Source: Podospora bellae-mahoneyi
Lineage: Eukaryota > Ascomycota > Sordariomycetes > Sordariales > Podosporaceae
Reading direction: 5' to 3'
NCBI RefSeq assembly: GCF_035222275.1
Contig: NW_026946360.1
Coordinates: 620,001 to 684,000 of the forward strand
DNA: 64,000 bases
This document shows, piece by piece, positions 21,901 through 32,300 of this stretch; position 1 is the first letter of the stretch, and every line of letters begins with the position of its first letter. A program made the translations under genes and the position numbers. The notes below the pieces were generated by a model that searched no databases, was not told where the DNA came from, and was given only the letters and a program-made list of their open reading frames with translations.

Positions 21901-24900
21901 CGAGTTACTTCGGCGTGAGACTCTGATCAATCTCGGCGACAAGCGGGCGGCGTCTACTCGCAGCGCTGAGCGTCTCATGAGGGCGTTGACGAGCTCCAAG
22001 TTAGCAGGCCAACTTCTCATCAACATCGCTCAGTACCGGCAGAACGCCATCTATGCTGAGGAAGGCGGTGCACGTATCAAATACTTGGCCACAGTCGTTG
22101 ACGACACCCATCAGATTCTCCTCCAGTATCTCGATCTACTGAAGAGCAACCTAGATGCCGTCACCTTCAACAATCTCGTTCCTGACATCCTCCAGCTCAT
22201 GCGGGACTTTGGCTTGGAGGCCAACCTTGCCTTTTTGATTCGACGGTCCAGCATTCGCTGGGAAGTGAAGGGCACCGCCAACTCAACCGAGCTCGCCAAG
22301 GTCGCTGCGGACGGGGATGGTGATGTTGCAATGGATGCGGCTGATGAGAACGGGGCCTCTGGCTCAGATGGCGCTGAGAATGGCTCGCCCAAACCCCCCG
22401 AGAACCGTGTGCCAGAGTCTTTAGCTGAGGCCCTCGCGCCACTCATCGAAGAGATACCCAGTGTGCTCCCACAACAAGATTGGCGATACATCAGCCCATC
22501 GTTCTACGTCTTCTTCTGGTCACTCCACCTAGGCAACCTACTCTTCCCCCAGGAAAGTTACCAAGTGGAGAATAGCAGACTCATCAAGCAGGCAGAAGAA
22601 GTCATGAGGGACAGAACGGACATGACTCGGCACGGGATGAACAAGAAGACCCAGAAACGGAACGAGATCTTGGATCGCCAAAAGCTTCTCTTGAAGGAGA
22701 TGAACGAAGGCCTCACCCGTTTCTCCAAAGCTAGAGTCCACCTCGGCAGACAAGTCGACAGCTGGTTTCCAGCACCCATCACCAAGGCTGATGCAGCATC
22801 GGACGCGCTTCTCGAGGAGTGCATCTTACCCCGTTTGCACCTCTCACCGTTGGATGCCGAATTCTGCTTCAGACTGGTCAAGTTTTTGCACGAGTTCTCT
22901 ACTTCAAACTTCAAGCTCATGTCACTCTACGATCGACTCTTCAACCACAACCGTCTCCGGGCCATCATCTTCACCTGCACCGTCCGCGAAGCTGAACATG
23001 TTGGCCGGTTCTTGAAGCTCATCCTTGGCGACTTGTCCAAGTGGCATGGTGATAAGAATGCTTACGAAAAGGAGGCCCTGGGCCTGAAGGAGGTTAGCAA
23101 AACTCGCCAGTACCTTGGTTTTGCAACCGCTTTCGACGCGGATGGAAAGCCAACCGAGTTTGTCGAGCATGATGCATTCAAAGATCTGCTGTTCAAATGG
23201 CACAAGGAACTGAACACCGCCTTGAGATCTTGCCTGAATGGCATGGAATGGATGCATATTCGAAATGCCATCACCGTTCTCAAGTCCGTCATTGATTACT
23301 TCCCCGCCATCAACTTCATGGCCGACAAATTTCTTGAGCAGCTCAAGACCATCACTGAACGTGAAGCTGCTTCCAAGAATGCATCCGAATCCGAAATGGG
23401 CCACCGTGTCGATCTTTCTGTCACCGCGCAGACTGCCTACTCCGAACTACAGAAGAGAAAGTCGAAATGGATCCTTGTTCAGGCATTCAGGCCAGGCGCT
23501 GTAAGTGGCCACAGCTCCGTCATTACAAGACCAACACTAACCATATGCACACAGAAGGGCGATTCGACACCAACGCCTGGGCTCCGTGGCTCCGCAACAG
23601 AATTCAAGCCAGCCGGCTCTCGCGCGCACCAAGCTGAAGTTGAAGACGGCGAAGTTACCAAGGACGGAGCAGGCAAGAAGAAGAGTGATTCAAGGGCAAG
23701 GGATGAAAAGCACATCCTGCCGAAACCCCCGCCCCCGCGGGAACCTCTGCGAGAGTCTAATGGACCTGGTCAGAGGGTGGGCCCAGCCAACGGCCCATCT
23801 GGAAAGCCGAACAGTTCTCGATCGAACCCAACCGGGCCAGCATCTTCTGGTGGCCGCCCTGAACGGCATGAGCGACATGAGCGTCCGGAGCGGCCGGAAC
23901 CACCCAAGTTCTCAACCCTCCCACCAGTTGGTCATGGCCTACCAAACAAACCAGATCTTCCGGCTAGGCCCGAGCCTGCTTTCTCAAGAGGCGCCAACGA
24001 TAGGTTTGGAGCGACGCGTCACGATAGGCGTGAGCCTCCAGCTCGCGACGCCCGTGATTTCAGCAGGGACAGTCGCGACTCTCGTGATTCTCGGGAGCTG
24101 AGAGAAGCCAGGGATTCACGGGACGCCCATCCAGCACACCCACCCCTTCCTTCTCACCCATCGCACGCACGTGATGCCCGTGATCCTCGCGATCCCCATG
24201 GTCCTCGTGAGGCTAGAGATTTCCGCGCTCCAGAAGTTCCACGCTCAGAGCGGCCTCGCGACTTTTCATCTGATCGACGAGCCACTGATGCTGGTCCGCG
24301 GGACCCTGCTCGCGCTTCAGAGAGGGACTGGTCAACCCGCAGTGAACTGCCCCCTCGATGGAATGAGCACGGTGCGCCCGCTGACAGAGACGCCCGTGGT
24401 CCTCGTGACCGGGCGCCACATGCTTCCGGTCGACATGATCCAAGAGGACCTAGAGAACCACCGGTGGGACAATCTCCTCAGACCAGTTCGGCATCGAATG
24501 CGTCCCAAGATCCGCCCACTCATCCAGATCGTGCTCGTGCTATTGCGGATGCCGATCGGCCCGACATCATCAATCCAGCTAGAGCCGCGCTCATCAACGA
24601 CAGCAGAGATGCGCCTCCTCGTTCGGGTCATAGAGATCAGCTCCGCGATCGGCCTGGTCGGACTGAATCGCCGAGACGAACAGATCACTCCGCGGCGAAT
24701 GCAGCACAGCCGGACAACTCGCGGGATGAGCGACATGGGCGTCACCGTCACTCGGATCATCATAATACGAGCCGGGAAGGTCGTCCAGACAGCTTACCAT
24801 CGCATCCCCGTCAGGATCGCACTCAAGATCATGGCTCCTCACACTCCCGTCCGGATCGCAACACAGATCACACTCAGCCTCATGGACGCCAGGATCGCAA

Positions 24901-26491
24901 CATTGAAAATGTCCCGTCCCAGCCTCGCCAGGATCGGAATATCGACAATGCGCCATCACAGCCCCGCTCGGACCGCAATGCTGAGCGCGATGACAGAACG
25001 GCGGGGTCTAGGGATGCTTCATTTGGTGGCCCGCCGCGCTCGGATCCGGACCATGGTAGATTGAACCAGCAGGATCCCAACTACGGCCGGCTCCAACCCA
25101 TCCAGTCGGTGGTTGACATGCCTACCGGAGCTCCCCCGTCCGGACCCAGAGGTAGAGGTGGTAGAAACACAAACAGAATGGGTCCTGCCAACGGGGTGTC
25201 TATGCGTCCCGATACTAGGCCTTCTGTGCCAGAGTCAGTTCGCCCCGCGTCGCCTGAGCGTCAAGTGCCTACTGGGCCCGCGGCAGGCCGGCAGCGGCAG
25301 CAACAGCGCGGTAACCAGTTTGAGAAAACCAACTCGCCCACTGTTCCTACAGCGCCTGCGGCAGGTGTTCATCCAGATAGAATGCGGCATATCAACAATC
25401 AGCAAGCGCCCAGCGCACCCTCCCCGCCTCCTGGACCACCCACTGGCCCGTCTGGTATCCACCCAGATCGTCTGAACCAGATCTCGGGTACTCCTTCCGG
25501 CACCGCATCTCACTCAAGGCCACCGATCAACACACCTGATCGGCCATCCATGTCGGCACCGAACACGGGGTCAAGGCAGGCACCTCCACCCCTGAACACG
25601 GACTTTGCCACGCCTACCGGCCCAGCAGCGTCTAACGACCGCATGAGGTCCGGTGGGAGACAGCTTAGGAACATCCAAAACATGATTGACAAGACGTCTA
25701 TGGAGAACAACCGCGGTCCTGGACTGCGGATGAGTCGCTCTCGTCCTAACTTGGCGGGTTCAGACGCGCAGATTCTCGCTGGTTCTTCTCCTGTCACGAC
25801 TCCTGTTCAGGAACGCCCCGAGCCATTCCCGCGGGATTCTGGACGCCGTGATGTGAATGTCGACCGTGCTCCAGCTGCACCTGTTCCTATTCAGGTGGTA
25901 GGAGACAGCCGGTCGAATGGAGACGACTATGGATCAAGCCGTAACGAGCACGACAGGAGTCGCCGGGAACATAGGAGTGATCGCAGCAACCGGCCATCTA
26001 GGACTAGCAGTCGAGAGCGCAATTCCGACCGTGACCGCGACGCCAAGGAGCCACGGGACTACAACCACAGGCGATCAGGCGTTTCTTCATCCGGCGTCCC
26101 GAGTGCTGGCCGTGATGACAGGGATCCGAATGCTCCCCGCCGCTCCGGCCGTGAATCTCTTCCGGGTGGTGGGGGAAGGGACATGCCGCCAGCTGGACCG
26201 CGCGAGCCTACTCATCGTGGCAGCAATCGCAGTGATGGCAATGCTGGTCCACGGAGCGATGCGGTACAGCCTGGAAGGAATGATGGGCATGGTGGTGGTG
26301 GTCAGGACTACGGCTCCGGTCGGACAGGCCCTCCACGCGGAGGCATGCCGCAGCCCAGGGACTCAAGAGGGCCTCCCAGGCAGCCCAGCGACCAGCATGG
26401 TGATGGACGGAATGGGGGGAATGATAGGAAGCGGAGGAGCGAAGGGTTGGACTCTGGGAATCATCAGGACAAGCGGCCACGTCGGAGTTAG
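18905..26491 (+). CDS. tho2: THO complex subunit 2 (Tho2/THOC2), two exons
   Basis: Largest subunit of the THO complex, which couples transcription elongation to nuclear mRNA packaging and export and limits R-loops. Exons 18905-23500 and 23555-26491 give about 2510 residues. The 54-nt intron (GTAAGT, ACTAAC, ACACAG) is a multiple of three and stop-free, so it could be missed. The N-terminus is basic (GPQRKRKDR) and then low in complexity. Helical THOC2 N-terminal and middle regions cover roughly residues 110-1200, including GLIGTFDLNPGRVLDITLDVF and LTNIPEMAKSLAKIAYPS. The conserved Tho2 domain follows (CILPRLHLSPLDAEFCFRLV, then FNHNRLRAIIFTCTVREAEHVGRFLK). The last ~950 residues are disordered, dense in RD, RE and SR dipeptides with ~13-residue repeats, and end KRPRRS, suggesting RNA binding and nuclear localisation. 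The start is the first in-frame ATG; a second lies at 18908 and the frame is open upstream. Confidence 0.92.
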   Translation: MMGPQRKRKDRVPPDSGSSRPSPHRPQDTSLGQHDRSFDGSNRNNRAGAGGGGGGNRNLRRDNRRDSSQSHIAPPPSSSAPASISPTMARPSSASSQTPLPPLTTTVTPTPAPQSAPPSPILVDEDYTIVTDDCISRWSKGARQQIIEHGVQSREDEDLTEVASIFQELVWSVNTGRLRGVDAGGVVREILGPEPSEEEREAGAFDPHTLFLDTVGSYSDTQTDSVRQQFQDFMMASGVSLSLMRVDLDPSVLAPLELVRDTFFRMSIRTSTNLLYRQASYNLLREETEGFSKLVTEIFTTCSNEPASSEVVQDTFNKVMGLIGTFDLNPGRVLDITLDVFAAILVKQFRFFIKFLRFSSWWPRSQLTLPTDTYVGGLPLWAHPDHESPFNSEEEDAMAAAQRLQRDIAFWERARQVKLDAFFELGGRQLTAADEERLANGTAAKNAESEIEQEWIRITRTLPPCGNRDAAQMLGFKLRFYTSDARDPEDTLPANLLYLTALLIKVGFISLTDIWNFIWPRDEEMEETRAEKMKELEEKERANRPGAAKNALMMAGALPDEGPSGQPINSSRRDAASNKADTEMKGADSTEDKPKLPKPQDQKLHLLHCLLIIGALPEALFMIGRHDWVLEADPETVTLLHRILRHSIDVVYNQSRPTAAASTDCPPKAMPDMDQSGVTKGSIRVSTAPPKRPLKWPHVDKNDHDGSNYRFYWDEWADNVPVCQTVDDLFTLFDTLMNVVGVNIGLDADLMAKLSSIGTKSLADDQSPENVSRWLDILKRLLVPALSLGETNTSVADSVWNLLKQYPISIRYNIYAEWYQGSISRLEPIRKAFAKTRLETLSILKRLSLTNIPEMAKSLAKIAYPSPGIVCKVSLSQIESYSNFIEAFVECTKYFTDLGYDVLVWSVLSSLGGQQRSRTQEDSVLLTSRWLQALSKFSGRVFQRYANVDSSPILRYVHNQLLQGNSTDLVILKELVVSMGGVVSDLDFTDAQLHAMTGGELLRRETLINLGDKRAASTRSAERLMRALTSSKLAGQLLINIAQYRQNAIYAEEGGARIKYLATVVDDTHQILLQYLDLLKSNLDAVTFNNLVPDILQLMRDFGLEANLAFLIRRSSIRWEVKGTANSTELAKVAADGDGDVAMDAADENGASGSDGAENGSPKPPENRVPESLAEALAPLIEEIPSVLPQQDWRYISPSFYVFFWSLHLGNLLFPQESYQVENSRLIKQAEEVMRDRTDMTRHGMNKKTQKRNEILDRQKLLLKEMNEGLTRFSKARVHLGRQVDSWFPAPITKADAASDALLEECILPRLHLSPLDAEFCFRLVKFLHEFSTSNFKLMSLYDRLFNHNRLRAIIFTCTVREAEHVGRFLKLILGDLSKWHGDKNAYEKEALGLKEVSKTRQYLGFATAFDADGKPTEFVEHDAFKDLLFKWHKELNTALRSCLNGMEWMHIRNAITVLKSVIDYFPAINFMADKFLEQLKTITEREAASKNASESEMGHRVDLSVTAQTAYSELQKRKSKWILVQAFRPGAVSGHSSVITRPTLTICTQKGDSTPTPGLRGSATEFKPAGSRAHQAEVEDGEVTKDGAGKKKSDSRARDEKHILPKPPPPREPLRESNGPGQRVGPANGPSGKPNSSRSNPTGPASSGGRPERHERHERPERPEPPKFSTLPPVGHGLPNKPDLPARPEPAFSRGANDRFGATRHDRREPPARDARDFSRDSRDSRDSRELREARDSRDAHPAHPPLPSHPSHARDARDPRDPHGPREARDFRAPEVPRSERPRDFSSDRRATDAGPRDPARASERDWSTRSELPPRWNEHGAPADRDARGPRDRAPHASGRHDPRGPREPPVGQSPQTSSASNASQDPPTHPDRARAIADADRPDIINPARAALINDSRDAPPRSGHRDQLRDRPGRTESPRRTDHSAANAAQPDNSRDERHGRHRHSDHHNTSREGRPDSLPSHPRQDRTQDHGSSHSRPDRNTDHTQPHGRQDRNIENVPSQPRQDRNIDNAPSQPRSDRNAERDDRTAGSRDASFGGPPRSDPDHGRLNQQDPNYGRLQPIQSVVDMPTGAPPSGPRGRGGRNTNRMGPANGVSMRPDTRPSVPESVRPASPERQVPTGPAAGRQRQQQRGNQFEKTNSPTVPTAPAAGVHPDRMRHINNQQAPSAPSPPPGPPTGPSGIHPDRLNQISGTPSGTASHSRPPINTPDRPSMSAPNTGSRQAPPPLNTDFATPTGPAASNDRMRSGGRQLRNIQNMIDKTSMENNRGPGLRMSRSRPNLAGSDAQILAGSSPVTTPVQERPEPFPRDSGRRDVNVDRAPAAPVPIQVVGDSRSNGDDYGSSRNEHDRSRREHRSDRSNRPSRTSSRERNSDRDRDAKEPRDYNHRRSGVSSSGVPSAGRDDRDPNAPRRSGRESLPGGGGRDMPPAGPREPTHRGSNRSDGNAGPRSDAVQPGRNDGHGGGGQDYGSGRTGPPRGGMPQPRDSRGPPRQPSDQHGDGRNGGNDRKRRSEGLDSGNHQDKRPRRS
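24811..24985 (+). repeat. Degenerate in-gene repeat of about 39 nt in the tho2 tail
   Basis: The encoded unit resembles QPRQDRNIDNAPS. Two adjacent units (around 24890-24970) are close copies, and more diverged copies built around PDRNTDH and RQDRTQD precede them. The repeat lies inside the basic-acidic tail of Tho2. Confidence 0.6.
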
Positions 26492-28922
26492 CAACACAGG
26501 TATGGTCAAGGTCCGAACGATAGGAGGATTCAGTGAGGTGGCCAAAGAGATTTAACGGGGTTGGTTATGGAGGAATTTGTGAAGGGGGAAGAAGAAGATT
26601 TGACCAAGGAAGCAAAAGTGAGGATTTTTGTGTTGGGACGGGATCATGAATGGTCATTGGTCATCACGTCATATTTTCATCTGGTCAGTCGACGTCTACT
26701 CCATACCATTTTTTGTGATTTGGAAGGAAGGAAAGAGTGGTTGTTTTCTTTTATACCGGACGGACTCGACCTTCTTCGACAGCGAAATTGTTTCATTGAA
26801 TGTTTTATTACCTACCTACTACCTACCTACCTTTTCTCCCAACGACCAGAAAAAGTCAGACGAGATTGCGAAAGCGAGAGAGGAAAGGCAGGGGAGAAAT
26901 TATAATTGTACCAACATCAAACCAAAACCAAAACCCTTGTGCCAACCCCCCCACCCCCCTCCCCGAAACCTACGAACCTACGTGTGCGGTGCGATACAGC
27001 AAAAGTTACGACTGCGTCTTCTCTACTACTTTACGATTTTGAGATACCCGGTGACGGAGTTGCCATCACTATTCTTGTTTATATATTTGTATTTGTTTGC
27101 TAGAGCGCTATGCATTGGTAGACACGAATATTCGGTAGATATGCTATCCCCAACATATGAAAAAGGGGTATAGGCGTTTAAAAATCTTGATATGATGGGA
27201 AGTGTTTGTGGAAAATTTAAGTTGGGAGGACAGGTCAAGGTTGAGGGATATAGCGTGTTTTGTTTCAGCAGGGATATGGTAAGGGGAGCTCTTGCTTGAT
27301 CAGGTAGCGTCTGGGGAATAAAAGAGGAGTTTACGAGTAGATCACTTGTATTTGTGAGGAGTATCAAAGGTGTCTAGAATCGTGTCAGCGGAATGACCAG
27401 GCTTGCTGGTTATTGCGGCAGGCGAGGGAGGTGGGAGATCTGAGCTTGATGACAGATCTCGAGTGGCTCTTGAAGTCTTGGTGATTGATGAAGTCGGAAG
27501 ATGGAGTGAGGTAATGTGTTATTGTGGTAATATGGTAGTGTGTTAATGTGGTAAAGGGGTGATGTGATGTTATGTTAATGTGCTAATGTGCTAATGTGCA
27601 AAAGTGGCATTGTGTCAAAGGGAAAGCAAAACAGAGACAGTGTACAAAGCTTTAGAAGCCGCTCTGGGACGGCTGGAATTGTTGGCTTTTATTTGGTATT
27701 ACAGCAGACTCTGGCATGTCTGATAATCTCAGAACTGGCGATGCCGTTGCTGGCATTGCCGTCTCTCAGTGAACATCGCTCCTTCCACTCTAGAGTACCT
27801 TTCCTTATACCATCACTCCTTATCAATCTGTCAGTATTTGTCCATCTCATCGTTCTTTCCCAACCACGTCACCCCTGCCCATCTTGACTCCTCCTTCTTC
27901 CCCAGAGAGGTATTGCACGTGTCTGACAGAAGGCACGCTCCTTTCAATTTGCCCCAAGGTAGGAACTCCCTACCCCTTACTCTGTTTTTGCACTTTCCTT
28001 CTTAACCAACACTTGATGCGGCTCTTGACAGCTTACGTCAGGCCACAGCCTTCTCACGATAATTCCTCATCCTTGCCCTCAGCTCTCGACCTCACCCAAG
28101 CCTCCAAGCCTCCAAGCATCGGACTGCGCACCTTGCCTTCCCCACGCTTTCCCTCCCGCAATAACGCCAACCATTCTTCTCTCTCCAACATGTCCAGCAA
28201 ATCCTATTTCCCCGGTGTGTGCGCGGTGTGTGCCCAGTTAAAATGGCATGCGCCAACACTGCATTAATGCCCTACCTTCCCATACATGCGGAACATGCAA
28301 AACTGGCAAACACACCTGCCAACCGCTCAATACATGCAGCCCCCCTTCCCGACGACCTGCGTCCGCCTACATCTCTGGTCTTTGCCACAGTTTACTGCTG
28401 TTTACTGCTGAGTCTATAACTGCTGAGCGATCTGTGTCAATCGCAGCGCATTTCATCCTATAATCGTGAAGACTATGACGGCCGGAGTACAGTCATCAAT
28501 TATGGACGTCACCGCCACCATGATTGACAGTCACACAAGCCCTACGAGGTAGGAAGCTATTGGGCTAGGCATCTCCGACCTCATCAATCTTTCGGCTCAT
28601 GAACTGCACCGGGAGACTGAGTGCGAGACCTAATGAATGTATTGAAGCGGCGTAGGCCCACCACATGGAACACTCGGATTGCTTCCCCATGTTGTTGCGG
28701 GCTCAGCCGTTGTGACACCGGACAGTGAGTGAGAGGCTATGTGTAAGCCTGCAGGACCTCTTCCACATATCCTCAATGCGGCCGGTTTTTGTTTCTTCGA
28801 GCCTCGACCTCCCGCATCATCGTGAGGTGCTGTCCATCGATTGTTGGCTGAACCAACACACATCCAATCCAACAAGCCAATTCAGTTTCCAACGTGGACG
28901 AGAAAGGGAAAAGGGGGCAATA
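26492..28922. other. Gene-poor stretch downstream of tho2
   Basis: The first few hundred bases are the tho2 3' UTR. TACC tandem motifs occur near 26808-26832 and a degenerate TAATGTG repeat at 27511-27600. A pyrimidine-rich leader-like stretch with ATG at 28190 opens only a 25-codon frame, although the next ~130 bases in another frame are Cys-rich (SHTCGTCKTGKHTC). No convincing gene is seen. Confidence 0.4.
27511..27600. repeat. Degenerate (T)TAATGTG(C/G) short tandem repeat
   Basis: The motif TAATGTG and variants (TATTGTG, TGATGTG) recur about ten times over 90 bases. The most regular copies are at the right end. Confidence 0.7.
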
Positions 28923-29395
28923 ATGTCATGTGAACCGCCCCCCCCTCCCCCTCCTCTTGCATCAACAGCACTTTTTGAACACGTCACGACGCAGCTTTCA
29001 CAGACGTGGGAGGAAATGTGTGCGCGGGTAGACTCCCCGGTCTATGAGATAGATGATGATGGCTTTGGAGAGGTAAATGGGTATTACCCCTTCAAAACTC
29101 CAAGTCTGCAACTTACCACCCTCCCGCTCCTGCAGTGGCACATGCCACACCAACATTGACTTGTCCACTATTGCTCTTTGGCAGAGAGAACAATGGGGGT
29201 TGAAAAGAAAAACTGAGAGTTTGCTGACCTCTCTTTCTTTCTTGTTTCTCTCAGATCGCACATAGCATGGTTGGCCCATGGTTCATGTTGTGTCACCACC
29301 CCTCAAGCTTACCACTCCTACACCCTCAAGTTCGACTCGAATTGACCGGATATGATAGGAATGGGGCACTTAATGTCCGTTCCGGTTTTCGGTGA
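28923..29395 (+). CDS. Putative small two-exon gene of unknown function
   Basis: Weak candidate. Exon 1 28923-29072 encodes about 50 residues beginning MSCEPPPPPPPLAST and ending EIDDDGFGE. Exon 2 29255-29395 adds about 46 residues, with a stop at 29393-29395. The 182-nt intron has a GTAAAT donor, a TGCTGACC branch-like string about 30 bases before the acceptor, and a strong pyrimidine tract with TTTCTCTCAG acceptor. An alternative acceptor CTCCTGCAG near 29132 would give an earlier stop. No family is recognised. The splice signals are better than expected by chance, but protein-level support is lacking. Confidence 0.25.
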
Positions 29396-32300
29396 GTGTT
29401 GCCGTCTAGGTCGTGGGGGCAATCAATATGAAGAAGGCTCGCAAACTGTAAGGAAAACAAAAACACAAAACGGTAGATGATAAAGAACATAGCCACACAT
29501 GCACGTCTAGAAACGCCGATATAACACTCTTGATTTCATTTTTTTGTAGATCTTATTTACTTTGTAATCTGAGTAAGCTGTCATACTCGGTTAGGAGACA
29601 GGTCAATCACCCAGATTCCTATCCATCAAGTTCGAAAATTCCCATGTTCACAGATCTCGATCAGAGGCACTTTTGGCGAAACTCTATGAGCAAGTGACAC
29701 CCTTTCGCACCGAGTCCCGACGACACAATGGTATGACCTTGAGGGACATAGACAATGTGGCATTGATCCCCCATCATAGCTAACCTCCTCCTCGATCGCC
29801 ACGGGATGGAGGGACTGGTATACCGTCGAACGGGCGACAAAAAGGTGCAAGGTTTCATCAGCCTACCTAGCCAGTCCAGTTGGGTGCGAAGAGATGTTTT
29901 CCCTCCCGGATTACATACGACTCGAACGAATCGGCATCTTCCAAAACCCATCAACCGGCAAATTCCCCTCCCTCAAAACCCAATGAGATAAGTAGCGCAT
30001 GCAGCCGCAACCCTCTCCTCATGGTTCGACAATCCCCACCGTATAAGCCACTTGTATCCTTGGCTGGCTGATGCGATCGCGATTGTACCCCAATGGAGGA
30101 GAGGCAAAAAGGCAACGTTGAACAGAAGGGTAGCACGCAAAAACCTCGAGAGGGTGCGATTCTTCGAGATTCCGAGTTTTTCTCTCGAGGCCCACGAGGC
30201 AGTTCTTCAAAGATCCTCAGTGACAAAAGGAAAACCTTGCACCGAGCGAGGCAGAGGAGACTTCCACGAATCATGTCGTGCCAGCGACCACCTGCATTCA
30301 TTGGCCGGCGGACAACCATTTATCGAAACCCAACCCACACCTTTCGGCGTCGAGAAGAACAAGAGTAAGAAGGGCGCGCTTACGCTTCGCTCACGTGTTG
30401 GTGCATACAAAAGTCTTATGAACAAACAGCACCGAGGTGTGGTAGTTGTGAAGTGAAAGGTGTAAGATATGTCATGTATCTCCTTGCGCGAGGTAAGGTA
30501 TGCAACCTTGACAGGATCATGTGCTGGAGAACCATTGACCAATAGTCTTTGGCAGTCGCAGACGGGAAAGAGGTGGTAAAAAAGTTGCAGCTACTTGCAG
30601 GTGCTTGATAACGGCTCATGACATTTTGACAGGAATCAATATGTTTGTAGCCGCCAGTGGTTGGACAAAAAAAGCCTCGAGAAACTCCATGACAGGAGGG
30701 TCCCATGCCCCATGCCGTCTTCTCGCCCTTGTCGCACCTTTAATAGTCAAGACAACTACCTCGCCTCGCAAGCGACAATGACTTTCCGTGATGACCCGCT
30801 GCCAGAACGGTCCAGGCTCGGATATCTAGGCGGGCATTGGAAGGAATACCCAAAGCGATCAACCGTGAGACCTGTCATTGGGCATGAGCACCAATTGCGT
30901 CAGATGCGTCACAAGCAGCAATTTCTCTGTGAACGAGCGGACGGCCAAGTGCGCTGCCACCCGCAGCTGGCCTCTCGCTGGTGGTACACTGGTACGCGTC
31001 TAGGTCATGACCGAGCCATCAAGGAGGCAAATCGCAATGCACAGGATCATCACCTGTCACGCCGGTCAAGGCTCAGAGAGCCTTTCCAAACCATCGGGTA
31101 CGGCATTCGAGGATAACAAGGGCACCATCCGACAACTTGGATAATCACAGACGGTGAAGGAGAACAGCCTTCTTTAGACCTCGACAGTCAACGTCAGCTG
31201 AGGAGACTGCGCATCAGCTTGTGTGGCAGTACTCTGGGTATGAGGTGACCAGTCCACGGGAGATCAGACGAGATCCTCCACACATCCACATGAAATAGCC
31301 GCGTTTCCATGGCAGATCAACAGAGACCAGTCTCATACACTTGATCGCCAGGAGCCCCATCCAAAGCCCTTTCGCGATCTCGCGCGCCTGTCCCCAAACG
31401 CCGAGCTACGGTGAAGTCAGGGCAGTTTTTGTATGAGGAAGATATGTGCTCATCACTCCCCCCGCCCGCTCCCCCCGCGGGATGACACCGGCAGCAGCCG
31501 TGATGGATGGGCATCTGAGACATAGGAAAACCTCCCCGGACAGATTTGATCTGGTCGCCTTCTTTCACCCCAGATTCAGGCGCCAAAAGCGATCCCTGGG
31601 AACCATCAGTCAGCCCGCAGTTCACCTCGCAATGTCAGCATTTTGGGTAGTGTCTCCCCAGTGATACGGGTCTCTTCGGGCAGCAGGACGACAGAGCGGA
31701 GCCATGTTGCGAAAGCCTTGCAAATGAACAGATAAACAGCCCCAGCTCGCGAATGGCATCAAGGAAAGAAGCGTTGTCGGCCACGTGCTGGCGTGCTGGG
31801 GTTGGTGTTGAGGCCCGATATGTTGACGAATGAACGCTTGACACAAGTCAACATAAAAAGAATGGCGGACGCTCAATGGTCCTGGCCTGCATAGGGGAAC
31901 AGTCGCTACTCCATATGCGGAGAATAGCCCACAGCGCCAAGCTCTAAACGGCCATCTCAAGACTTTGGCCAGTGAGCAGATCTGGACTGAGGTGACTTGG
32001 TCGCTGCCAGCTCGTTCAACTCTTTGAAGAGGTTGGGCTCGGCAAACAGACCATCTCATGCCATGACATGCGGCCGAGCAAGTAGTCTTCGCCGACCGAA
32101 GCATCCACGGTTGTGATGCCATAACAACCATTCTCCGAGCAACACAACGCACAAGTGAGCGCGGCACTAGATAGCTGGCCCTCGTTGTCCTTGTTGAAGC
32201 TGTTGATCTTCCAAACATTCAAGCTTCAGCTTTGGACAAGTCCCACAACAACACAGTGGGTGTTCTCTCTTCAGCGGGAGACCGTGCGCTCATTGGCAGC

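Noticed and set aside
24171-25064. 297-codon second frame inside the tho2 tail
   Set aside because: It arises from repeated Arg/Asp codons read in another frame and has no start context or family features.
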